Shown here piece after piece: positions 13,012 through 20,107 of a stretch of DNA of 20,168 bases. Location: the IMG/VR virus record IMGVR_UViG_3300042898_002067, positions 1 through 20,168 of that record, one strand, 5' to 3'. Position 1 is the stretch's first letter, and each line of letters opens with the position of its first letter. The notes under the pieces were generated by a model, which saw only the letters and a list, made by a program, of their open reading frames with translations, ran no database searches and had not been told where the DNA came from. Source of the DNA: a virus. The position numbers were made by a program, and so were the translations under genes.

Positions 13012-14274
13012 ATGGGCGTTATCGACCGCATCTTCGGTAGGCAGGAGCAGCGCGCAATCGGCATCGACCGGTTCTTTGACGGCCCACCGGGGCAGTACTC
13101 GCCCGTAGAGATCAACCAGGATCGCGCCACCCAGATCAGCGCCGTATATGCGGCAATCCGCCTCATCAGCGACACCGTCGGGGGGCTCCCGCTCGACGCC
13201 TTCCAGAAGACCAATGGACTCCGCCAACCGCTACGCCCCAAGCCGTCATGGATCGAGAACCCAAGCCCCGATAAGAGCGTCACGCGAGTAGAACTCGTCA
13301 GCCAGATCGTTGCGAGCTTGCTCACCGATGGCAACGCCTTCATCGCCGTAACGCGCGACAGCGCCGGCGCGCCCGTCTTCCTCGACGTACTCGCGCCACG
13401 CGCAATCACCGTCACACGCGTAAACGGCCTACCAATCTACGAGGTGCTCACGCCATCAGGCGCGAAGGCAACGTACACGCAGGATGAGATCATCCACATC
13501 CCGCTATTCCGCTTGCCAGGCTTCCACCGCGGGCTCAGCCCAATCGACCACCTGAAGGCGACATACGGCGTCGCAATCGCCGCGGAGGAATACGGTGGAC
13601 GCTTCTTCGGTCAGAACGCCACCCCGAGCGGGATCGTAAACGTGCCAGGCGACCTCACGGAGGAGCAGGCGGGGAGTATCCGCCGCAACTTCGCGCGGCA
13701 CCACGAGGGCCTCGGCAACGCGCACCGCATCGCCGTACTCACGGGCGGCGCCAAGTTTGACGCCATCAGCATCACGCCAGAGCAGGCGCAATTCCTAGAA
13801 CTACGCGGCTTCCAAGTGGAGGAGATCGCCCGAATCTTCCGCGTGCCCGCGCACCTACTCGGCATCCTCAAGCCAGGCGCCGTGTCGTACGCGTCAGTGG
13901 AACTTCAAGCGCAGGAGTACGTCACCTTCACCATCAAGCCAATCCTTGACCGGCTGGAGACGGGGCTCGCCCGGCTGATCCCCGGCGGCGACACGTATCT
14001 CCGATTCAACGTAGAGGGCCTCCTCCGCGCCGACACTAAGAGTCGCTACGACGCGCTCGCCAGCGCCATCAACACGGGGTGGATCAGCGTAGACGAGGCG
14101 CGCAGGATTGAAGACCTACCGCCACTCCCAGACGGGCAGGGCGCCATCTACCGCATGCAGCTTGGATTCGCACCCGCGGGCACCGCCGACACCCAGGGCC
14201 GCGCCAACATCTACGAGACGCTCATCAAGTCAGGCATCACGCCCGACGAGGCGGCGAGGATCAGCGGCCTGTGA
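13012..14274 (+). CDS. HK97-type portal protein
   Basis: The portal is the dodecameric ring at the capsid vertex through which DNA enters and leaves. The 420-residue product starts MGVIDRIFGR, typical of the family, and shows SAVYAAIRLISDTVGGLPLDAF, SLLTDGNAFIAV, EIIHIPLFR, GLSPIDHLK, GRFFGQNATPSGIV, ITPEQAQFLE and IARIFRVPAHLLGIL. I chose the ATG at 13012 because GAGGAGG lies 5 bases upstream; the in-frame ATG at 12952 has a poor site and lies in a hairpin. The stop overlaps the GTG start of the protease fusion (GTGA). Confidence 0.95.
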   Translation: MGVIDRIFGRQEQRAIGIDRFFDGPPGQYSPVEINQDRATQISAVYAAIRLISDTVGGLPLDAFQKTNGLRQPLRPKPSWIENPSPDKSVTRVELVSQIVASLLTDGNAFIAVTRDSAGAPVFLDVLAPRAITVTRVNGLPIYEVLTPSGAKATYTQDEIIHIPLFRLPGFHRGLSPIDHLKATYGVAIAAEEYGGRFFGQNATPSGIVNVPGDLTEEQAGSIRRNFARHHEGLGNAHRIAVLTGGAKFDAISITPEQAQFLELRGFQVEEIARIFRVPAHLLGILKPGAVSYASVELQAQEYVTFTIKPILDRLETGLARLIPGGDTYLRFNVEGLLRADTKSRYDALASAINTGWISVDEARRIEDLPPLPDGQGAIYRMQLGFAPAGTADTQGRANIYETLIKSGITPDEAARISGL

Positions 14275-15851
14275 GCATGATCATCGTAGACGTGGACGGC
14301 ACGCTTACCACCTCAGGCGACACGCCCAACCAGCCAGTAATCGACGCGCTCAACAGCGCCGTCATGAGCGGCGACTACCAGATCATCGTCGTCAGCGCGC
14401 GCAGCATCGACCGATTGGAGGAGACCCGAGCATGGCTACAAGAGCACGGGGTCGCGGGCGTAGGGGAGGTGCATCTCAACGACTTCGAGGGCACGCCCTT
14501 CGCAACCGGCTTCGCCTTCAAGGAGTACAAGTACGGCCTGCTCGCAGAGCAGTACGGCACGGAGGGGTCGCACGCCGTAGACGACGACCCAGCGGTGCGC
14601 GAGATGGCAACCGCCTTGGGCATCCACGGGATGAGCCCAGAGGAGACCGTCGCAATGTTCGGAGGGGCGTACGACGACGAGGAGGATGACGACGAGGAGA
14701 ATCCGTCTAACGATGCCGAAAACGCATCCGAATCGGAATCACGCGCAGACCTCAGCGTGCCAGACTTCATGCGCCAAAACGCCATCAGGGGCCTTGACCT
14801 GCTTGAATACAAGGGCGACGGGCTACGCCCCAACACGATCACCGAGGCACGAGACCTAGCCAGGGGTCGCGCAACGGAGGATAAATGGCGTAGGATGAGG
14901 GCGTGGATCGCACGCCACCTCAGCGACCTAGAGGGCGTCAGCCCAATCGCGGAGGGCGAGCGCCCCACCGCCGGGCAAGTCGCACACCTGCTATGGGGCA
15001 GCGGAGATACAACCGATAAGGCGAACCGGGCGTATGATTACGCCGAAAGGGTGGTGATGGCTATGGACAACGAGCAAAAGCGCACCGACACTGAGCCAAC
15101 TGAGACGCCAATCGAAGTACCCGCCGAGACGACCGCCGAGGCGCCCCCCGAGGCGCCCGCGGAGTACCACGCCGTCAAAGGTGAGGTGGAGACCCGCGCA
15201 TACACGGGCGAGCTTCGCGTGGACGCGGAGGCCCGCACGATTGTCGGCTACGCCGCGCTATTCAACTCCGACTCAAGCCCAATGCCGTTCATCGAGCGGC
15301 TGGCACCAGGCGCCTTCACGCGCAGCCTCGGGCAGGTCGCAGCTTCGGGTAAGGTAGTCAAACTGCTCCACGGGCACGATGAGAGTCAGATGGTCGCCGC
15401 AACGCCTACGAGCCTCAGCCTCAGCCAGGACGAGCGCGGGCTGCAAGTCACCGCCGACATCATCAAGAGCCCAATCGGCGATCACCTCATCGCACTAGCG
15501 CAGCGCGACCCCCAAGCAGTCGCATGGTCATTCGGATTCCGCGTCATGGACGAGGAGTGGGACGGAAATAAGCGCACGATCAACGAGGCCGCCCTCCACG
15601 AGGTCAGCCTACTCACCGGGCACACGCCCGCCTACCCCGGCACCATCGGACTCGCGTCAGTACGCGGGCTTGCGAAGCGCCGCGGAATCGAGGCGGAGGG
15701 GCTATGGAAAGCGGTCAGCACATGGCTCCGCGGCGACACCGTTGCAGAGGAGGATGCATCTGCTATCATCCGTGCGTTCGAGGGTAGCGTCACAGTCCCG
15801 ACGTCAGTCAGGGCCAAGATGCTCGCCTTGAAGGAGCGCATCGGAGAATAA
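14271..15851 (+). CDS. HAD domain - helical domain - HK97 prohead protease fusion
   Basis: The 526-residue protein joins three parts. Residues 1-125 are a HAD-type hydrolase: IIVDVDGT (D7, D9), VVSAR (40-44), HAVDDDP (101-107). An acidic linker (134-160) encodes one dispersed element. Residues 163-265 (VPDFMRQNAIRGLDLL, then TITEARDLARGRATEDKWRRM, ARHL and HLLWGSG) form a helical domain I recall from other phage head proteins. After a Pro/Glu linker (270-300), residues 305-465 are the prohead protease: VGYAALFN, ERLAPGAFTRSL, LLHGHD (H367), VAWSFGF (S420), LHEVSLLTGHTPAYPGT. It would process the scaffold or capsid N-terminus. The GTG at 14271 is preferred over ATG 14277 because of ribosome binding site spacing. 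The HAD fusion is unusual. Confidence 0.88.
   Translation: MSMIIVDVDGTLTTSGDTPNQPVIDALNSAVMSGDYQIIVVSARSIDRLEETRAWLQEHGVAGVGEVHLNDFEGTPFATGFAFKEYKYGLLAEQYGTEGSHAVDDDPAVREMATALGIHGMSPEETVAMFGGAYDDEEDDDEENPSNDAENASESESRADLSVPDFMRQNAIRGLDLLEYKGDGLRPNTITEARDLARGRATEDKWRRMRAWIARHLSDLEGVSPIAEGERPTAGQVAHLLWGSGDTTDKANRAYDYAERVVMAMDNEQKRTDTEPTETPIEVPAETTAEAPPEAPAEYHAVKGEVETRAYTGELRVDAEARTIVGYAALFNSDSSPMPFIERLAPGAFTRSLGQVAASGKVVKLLHGHDESQMVAATPTSLSLSQDERGLQVTADIIKSPIGDHLIALAQRDPQAVAWSFGFRVMDEEWDGNKRTINEAALHEVSLLTGHTPAYPGTIGLASVRGLAKRRGIEAEGLWKAVSTWLRGDTVAEEDASAIIRAFEGSVTVPTSVRAKMLALKERIGE
14700..14715 (+). repeat. dispersed ATCCGTCTAGCGAT element, copy 5
   Basis: The sequence is AATCCGTCTAACGATG, one mismatch from the core. 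It is read as Asn-Pro-Ser-Asn-Asp in the acidic linker after the HAD domain of the protease fusion. Confidence 0.75.
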
Positions 15852-15948
15852 CCGCAGGCCCGATCTCACACGCCTCGACCCCCACGAGGGTCACGCGCAG
15901 GGGGAACACCCGAGCGGAATAGGCAGTAGTAGAGAAAGGGGAAACATC

Positions 15949-17106
15949 ATGAGCGAGAACCTCATCACCGCGCTCCACGACGAGCGCCAGCGCGCAGCCG
16001 CAGCGGCTAAGGCAGTCCTAGAGGCAGCCGCCGACGCCAAGCGCGACCTCACCGCCGAGGAGAATCAGACCGTAGACCGCGCGTTTGCGGACATGGATTC
16101 CAAGGCCGCCCAGATCGCCGCCGCCGAGAAGATCGCCGACGCCGAGAAGGCAGCCCTAGAGTCCCGCTCCCGCTTCACCGTCGCCATCGAGGCGCCAGTG
16201 AAGGCAGAGCGCGCAACCGACGAATCAGAGCTTCGCCGCATCGGCATGAACGGCGGGCGCCTTGCATTCGAGTTCGAGAAGCGCGACGTCACCAAGTCCA
16301 CAGGCCTCGGCAACCCGGTCGGCATCGCCGCTCAGGTGAACGTGGTCGCGGGCCAGGTGAACCCATTCATCGACGCACGGGTCATCGACCTGTACACGGT
16401 GACGACGGGCAATAACTTCCAGTTTCCACGAGTGACGGCACTCGGCACCGCCGCGGCAGTATCCGAGGCGGGGTCAATCGGCGAGTCGGACGGCACGCTG
16501 TCCAGCTTGTCGCTCACACCGGCGAAGTACGCCACCCTGATTCAGGTCACCGATGAGCTCGTGCGCGATGCCGCGTTCGACATCTCAGCGATGATCGCCG
16601 AGAAGGCCGGTCAGGAAGTCGGAATCGCCCACGGCGCAGTAGCGGCACCCGCCGTTGCCGCCGCCGCAACTGTCGGTAAGACGGGCGCAGCAGTCGCCCC
16701 GGTATACGCCGACCTCGTAGACCTGGTCTACTCGGTCAATCAGCGCTACCGTAAGGCCCCCGGCGCAGGTTTCATCATGAACGATGCGACCCTCGGCGGA
16801 GTCCGCAAGCTTCTCGACAGCCAGAACCGCCCTATCTTCGAGGCGGGGAATCTCGGTGGGCCTGACAGCCTCCTCGGCTTCCCAGTCTATTCGGGCGCGC
16901 TTGTGGACACCGGCGACGAGGCTATCAGCATCGTCTTCGGTGACCTCAAGCAGGTGAAGACGCTCCTTGTGGGCGGCGTGGAAATCGCCGTTTCCAACGA
17001 GTACGCCTTCGCCAACGGCTTGGTCACCTACCGCGTACAGGTACGCGGCGTGACGGGCCTCGCTCAGGCGAGCGCCGTGAAGTCGTTCAAGGGCGCAAAC
17101 GTCTAA
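15949..17106 (+). CDS. HK97-fold major capsid protein
   Basis: The 385-residue protein forms the head shell. Residues 1-95 are an Ala/Glu/Lys-rich coiled coil (the delta domain, normally removed by the prohead protease upstream). The HK97 fold follows: NVVAGQVNPFIDARVIDLYT, FPRVTALGTAAAVSEAGSIGESD, LTPAKYATLIQVTDELVRDA, IMNDATLGGVRKLLDSQNRPIF, LLGFPVYSG and IVFGDLKQVKTLLVGGVEI. The 97-base gap before it holds a weak GACCC/GGGTC hairpin (15877-15892), and the ATG follows AGAAAGGGGAAACATC. Codons look more like a highly expressed gene (more GTC, GGT and TCC, fewer GTA) than those of its neighbours. Confidence 0.93.
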   Translation: MSENLITALHDERQRAAAAAKAVLEAAADAKRDLTAEENQTVDRAFADMDSKAAQIAAAEKIADAEKAALESRSRFTVAIEAPVKAERATDESELRRIGMNGGRLAFEFEKRDVTKSTGLGNPVGIAAQVNVVAGQVNPFIDARVIDLYTVTTGNNFQFPRVTALGTAAAVSEAGSIGESDGTLSSLSLTPAKYATLIQVTDELVRDAAFDISAMIAEKAGQEVGIAHGAVAAPAVAAAATVGKTGAAVAPVYADLVDLVYSVNQRYRKAPGAGFIMNDATLGGVRKLLDSQNRPIFEAGNLGGPDSLLGFPVYSGALVDTGDEAISIVFGDLKQVKTLLVGGVEIAVSNEYAFANGLVTYRVQVRGVTGLAQASAVKSFKGANV

Positions 17107-17133
17107 CCCAGTAGGGTAAGAGGAGCAGCGGAG

Positions 17134-17159
17134 GGGGGGCGGGAGGAATCCCGCCCCCC
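17134..17159 (+). terminator. strong hairpin after the major capsid gene
   Basis: A perfect 11-bp stem (GGGGGGCGGGA / TCCCGCCCCCC) is closed by a GGAA tetraloop. It begins 27 bases after the capsid stop. No T-run follows (AACCGC), so it is a GC-type terminator or 3'-end stabiliser that could let capsid mRNA accumulate above downstream genes. Confidence 0.65.
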
Positions 17160-17181
17160 AACCGCATAGAGAGGAGGAGCC

Positions 17182-17430
17182 ATGACGAAACTACAGACCG
17201 TACGCATGACCATCCACGTCACCGGCACGCGCAACGGGGTAGAGTGGCCCTATAAGGGCGGCACGATTGAACTACCGTACGGAGAGGCCGTGCAGCTTGC
17301 CGCCGCAGGATACGCGAGCCTGGTAGGCGAGCCCCGCGAGGAGCATCCGTCTAGCGATGGCGCACCCGAGGCCATAGAGACCGCTACAATCACCACCGAG
17401 CGTAAGACCCGTAAGACCAAGAGGGGGTAA
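17182..17430 (+). CDS. small head-region protein, 82 aa
   Basis: The ATG follows GAGAGGAGGAGCC. The first 50 residues are beta-rich (TVRMTIHVTGTRNGVEWPYKG, IELPYGEAVQLAAAGYASLVG) and look like a small folded domain. The rest is a polar, disordered tail that ends in basic residues (RKTRKTKRG). A copy of the dispersed element encodes residues 55-60 (HPSSDG) exactly at the border between domain and tail. Its position right after the capsid suggests a head accessory or completion role, but no family is recognised. Confidence 0.7.
   Translation: MTKLQTVRMTIHVTGTRNGVEWPYKGGTIELPYGEAVQLAAAGYASLVGEPREEHPSSDGAPEAIETATITTERKTRKTKRG
17345..17360 (+). repeat. dispersed ATCCGTCTAGCGAT element, copy 6
   Basis: The sequence is ATCCGTCTAGCGATGG, inside the small head-region gene. 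It is read as His-Pro-Ser-Ser-Asp between the folded part and the tail. Confidence 0.8.
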
Positions 17431-17433
17431 ACG

Positions 17434-17697
17434 ATGTCCGTCAGCAGCGCGAAGGTACTAGCCGGCACCACGCCAACCTTGCTCGTCACCGCCGACACCG
17501 ACGGATGCCGCGTGCTCATCCACAAGGATCAGCAGCACACCATCTACCTCGGAGGCGCCGACGTCACGACCGCCAACGGCTTCCTCTTTGACCATGACGG
17601 CACCGTAGACATCAGCCTCCCCGCCAACGCCAAAATCTACGCCGTAGTAGCCACGGGCACCGAGCCCTGCTACATCCTCAAGATCGGAAACGCCTAA
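17434..17697 (+). CDS. small beta-rich head protein, 87 aa (possible decoration protein)
   Basis: The start is 3 bases after the previous stop. The sequence is almost entirely beta-like (AKVLAGTTPTLLVTADTDGCRVLIH, IYLGG, GFLFDHDGTVDISLPANAKIYAVVA), with two cysteines. Compact beta proteins encoded next to HK97-type capsids are often decoration or cement proteins that bind the shell. That role is inferred from place and size only. The stop overlaps the next start (TAATG). Confidence 0.65.
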   Translation: MSVSSAKVLAGTTPTLLVTADTDGCRVLIHKDQQHTIYLGGADVTTANGFLFDHDGTVDISLPANAKIYAVVATGTEPCYILKIGNA

Positions 17698-18305
17698 TGA
17701 CCGACTACGCCACCCGCGCAGAGGCGAAAGCAATCCTCGGAATCGCAAGTAGCGATACAACCGAAGATACGCTCGTCGATAGCCTCATCACCGCAGCTTC
17801 GAGCGCCATCGACCAGTACTGCGACCGCCCGGCGGGCTTCGGGCCGCAGGGTAGCCAGACGCGCTACTACGCCGCCGACGACTACTACCGCATTGACGTA
17901 GACGACCTACTCACCGTCACGAGCTTGACGACCGACGACGGCATTGACGGCACCTACAACCAGACATGGGTGGAGGGCACCTACAACCTTATGCCGTACA
18001 ACGCGGCCCTCGCAGGGCGCCCGTACACGAGCATCGAGTCCTCAGACACGAGCATCCTCAACTTCCCTAAGGGCTCAACGAAGGGCGTCAAGATCATCGG
18101 CACGTGGGGCTGGAGCGCCATCCCCGCAGCGGTAAAGCAGGCGTGCCTATTAGAGGTCGCTAAACTCTACGCCTCCCGAAACGCACCCTTCGGCGTGATC
18201 GGCACCGGCGACGCCGGGGGCGTCACCCGCATGAGCACGAGGATGCACCCAGCAGCAGTAGCCCTCCTTGACCAATACCGCAACCGAAAGGGCGCAGCTT
18301 CCTAA
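17697..18305 (+). CDS. head-tail connector (HK97 gp6-like)
   Basis: The 202-residue product begins MTDYATRAEAKAILGI and has SLITAASSAIDQYCDRP, TRYYAADDYYRIDVDDLLTVTSL and, near the C-terminus, IPAAVKQACLLEVAKLYASRNAPFG. These are hallmarks of gp6-type adaptor proteins, which bind under the portal and start the neck. It overlaps its neighbours in TAATG form on both sides, so it is translated within a coupled string of head-completion genes. Confidence 0.8.
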   Translation: MTDYATRAEAKAILGIASSDTTEDTLVDSLITAASSAIDQYCDRPAGFGPQGSQTRYYAADDYYRIDVDDLLTVTSLTTDDGIDGTYNQTWVEGTYNLMPYNAALAGRPYTSIESSDTSILNFPKGSTKGVKIIGTWGWSAIPAAVKQACLLEVAKLYASRNAPFGVIGTGDAGGVTRMSTRMHPAAVALLDQYRNRKGAAS

Positions 18306-18748
18306 TGCCAATGAGCGACCTCGCCATCCACCAGGCACTCGCCAACCGATTGACGGCCCTCACCGCACCCACCGGGCGAGCGGGAGGGGGAATCCGCGCA
18401 GCATACGCAGTACCGCCCGACACCCTCGGCGCGTTGCCCGTAGCCGTGGTCATGCCCGGCACCGACAGCATCGAGTACGGGGCCGCGAGCAGGCGCACCG
18501 TCTTGACCTGCACCGTCACGATCTACCTCAGCCTCCAGCCGGATAGCGAGCGCCGATACACCGACCTCCTCATCTGGCGCACGTGGCTCAGAAACGCGTA
18601 TGATGGTACCGTACTGCTCGGCGGAGAGGCCGCCCAGGCGAGCGTGACGAGCACGAGCATCGGCAACGCAACGTGGGGGGATCAGACGTACATCACTATC
18701 GCCGCAGACGTAGATGTGGTAAACCTAGAAGGCAAGTCCTTCGCATAG
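18305..18748 (+). CDS. tail terminator / neck protein-like
   Basis: The 147-residue product has an N-terminal helix (MSDLAIHQALANRLTAL), a hydrophobic ALPVAVVMPG strand, TVLTCTVTIYLSL and a C-terminal TYITIAADVDVVNLEG strand. This mixed alpha/beta layout and its place between the connector and the tail tube gene match tail terminator or head-closure proteins. No diagnostic motif is seen, so the exact neck role is uncertain. The start overlaps the connector stop (TAATG). Confidence 0.6.
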   Translation: MPMSDLAIHQALANRLTALTAPTGRAGGGIRAAYAVPPDTLGALPVAVVMPGTDSIEYGAASRRTVLTCTVTIYLSLQPDSERRYTDLLIWRTWLRNAYDGTVLLGGEAAQASVTSTSIGNATWGDQTYITIAADVDVVNLEGKSFA

Positions 18749-18766
18749 TTAGAGGGGAGAATACCG

Positions 18767-19777
18767 ATGCCAAGCCCAACATTCGGCGCCAAGAGCTTCA
18801 CGAAGGTCATCGCTAAGGCGGAGGCGACCTACGGCACTACGCCATCACTCGTAGGCACCGTCGGGCAGATCATCATGGTGGACGCCCTCGGCGCCATCGA
18901 CCTCGGCATCGAACTCAACAGCGGCGACGACAGGACAGTAGGAGTACGCACGCAGGTGCTCGCCAACCGACCCGTCATCACCTCCCGAGCGCCAGTAATC
19001 ACGTGGGGCGAGACCGACGCAGACATGCGCGCCCTCCCAATCGCCCTTGACTCACTCGCAACGATCACCGCCACCGGCGCGGGCCCGTACGTATGGACGT
19101 GGAGCCCTAGCCAGACCGCAGTAGACACCTACAAGGGCTACAGCCTGCTCCTCACCGACGGCGTGCAGCAGTACGCCGCTAAGGGGTGCGTGCCAACCGA
19201 AATCACTTTCAGCGGCGAGGGCACGGGCACGCTCCAGTACGGCGTGACGTGGGCGGCAATCGACATCGCCACCAACGCCGACGCCAACACCGCAGTACCG
19301 TCAGCACCGGCGCTGGTACCGTCCCGCCTATTCAAGTTGTACACCGACACCGCCTTCCCAGACGGATCAGGCGACACCGAGTACGACCATGTCATGTCCT
19401 TCACGGCGACGATCGAGCCGGGCCTTACGATGATTAGCGCCCTCGACGCGAGCCTCGTAGCCGCCACCGCGGCATACACGGGGCCACTCAACGCCACAAT
19501 GGAACTGACCGTCGCCTCCAACGCCGCGGCAATCGCCAACGGCGCGTGGGGCATCGACGAGATCGGTGAGCAGCGATTCCTGCGACTCACGGCTACGACG
19601 AGCGCCGGCTACGGACTCGAGATTCGAGGGTCATGGATCATCGAGACCATCACCCCGCTCGGCGCCGACCAGGACGGCCTAGTCGTCAATACCGTGGGGC
19701 TCCGCCTCGCCTACGACCAGACCTCGGGAAAGAGCATCGAGATCGCCGCAACCAGCCCGCTGGCAGCGCGCCCGTAA
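18767..19777 (+). CDS. major tail (tail tube) protein
   Basis: The 336-residue protein begins GAKSFTKVIAKAEATYGTTPSLVG, the typical start of siphovirus tail tube subunits, and continues with repeated beta strands (LPIALDSLATITATGAGPYVWTW, TEITFSGEGTGTLQYGVTW, VMSFTATIEPGLTMI, RFLRLTATTSAGYGLEIRGSWII). It would stack as hexamers to build the tail tube. It is followed by a copy of the dispersed element and then the tail assembly chaperone, the standard order. Start after GAGGGGAGAATACC. Confidence 0.82.
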   Translation: MPSPTFGAKSFTKVIAKAEATYGTTPSLVGTVGQIIMVDALGAIDLGIELNSGDDRTVGVRTQVLANRPVITSRAPVITWGETDADMRALPIALDSLATITATGAGPYVWTWSPSQTAVDTYKGYSLLLTDGVQQYAAKGCVPTEITFSGEGTGTLQYGVTWAAIDIATNADANTAVPSAPALVPSRLFKLYTDTAFPDGSGDTEYDHVMSFTATIEPGLTMISALDASLVAATAAYTGPLNATMELTVASNAAAIANGAWGIDEIGEQRFLRLTATTSAGYGLEIRGSWIIETITPLGADQDGLVVNTVGLRLAYDQTSGKSIEIAATSPLAARP

Positions 19778-19780
19778 TGC

Positions 19781-19797
19781 AATCCGTCTAGCGATGG
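19781..19797 (+). repeat. dispersed ATCCGTCTAGCGAT element, copy 7
   Basis: The sequence is AATCCGTCTAGCGATGG, intergenic, 3 bases after the tail tube stop. A run of eight A (19809-19816) follows 14 bases after the core, just before the chaperone ribosome binding site. Confidence 0.8.
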
Positions 19798-19834
19798 CGC
19801 TAGGCGGCAAAAAAAACAGGAGAGGAGCAGACAG

Positions 19835-20107
19835 ATGGCAGCGAATACGGTACGCATCGAGCTTGAAGGCGAGTACACCGGCTGGTACGCAGAAATGCGC
19901 GCCAACGTCAGCATGAACGAAGTCGTGGAGGTGCAGTCAGAGAACCTCCCGAGGATCGTAGCCGCCCTCAAGCGCATCGTAGTCACCCACAACTTCAAGA
20001 GCGTAGACGGGAGCGTAGCCACCGACTTGGGAGACGCCGACACCCGAGCGTGGAGCCAACTAATCGAGAAGTGGGGTAAGGCCCTCACCGACGTCCCAAA
20101 CGCCTAA
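19835..20107 (+). CDS. tail assembly chaperone, short (zero-frame) product
   Basis: The 90-residue product (MAANTVRIELEGEYTGWYAE, later QSENLPRIVAALKRIVVTHNF and SQLIEKWGKALTDVP) has the size and position of the gpG-like tail assembly chaperone, which in siphoviruses binds the tape measure protein. The ATG follows GGAGAGGAGCAGACAG. The gene ends GTC CCA AAC GCC TAA, so a C CCA AAC heptamer lies two codons before the stop. A -1 slip there would skip the stop and make a longer gpGT-like product. The role is inferred from gene order and the slippery site. Confidence 0.8.
   Translation: MAANTVRIELEGEYTGWYAEMRANVSMNEVVEVQSENLPRIVAALKRIVVTHNFKSVDGSVATDLGDADTRAWSQLIEKWGKALTDVPNA
20095..20101 (+). 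promoter_or_regulatory. programmed -1 frameshift site C CCA AAC
   Basis: The heptamer fits X XXY YYZ exactly in the zero frame and sits two codons before the stop of the tail chaperone gene. After a -1 slip the next codons are CGC CTA AGG CTC GAC, and the frame remains open to the window end. Confidence 0.75.

Noticed and set aside
12708-13415. A 235-codon frame on the minus strand across the terminase-portal junction.
   Set aside because: It is antisense to two certain genes, has no recognisable motif, and long antisense frames are expected in GC-rich DNA.
15852-15948. Promoter or terminator in the gap before the capsid gene.
   Set aside because: Only a weak 5-bp GACCC/GGGTC stem is present and no convincing -35/-10 pair is visible.
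17748-17759. TAGCGATA in the connector gene resembling the 3' half of the element.
   Set aside because: Only the last eight bases match and the 5' half is absent.
10936-19796. The element as a start-codon signal, because many copies end in ATG.
   Set aside because: One copy ends in ATA, and the ATGs of the intergenic copies open only short frames without ribosome binding sites.
10923-19797. The element as an RNA hairpin (CCGTC-TAGC-GATGG).
   Set aside because: Copies ending GATGC or GATAC break the outer pair with no compensating change, so pairing is not conserved.
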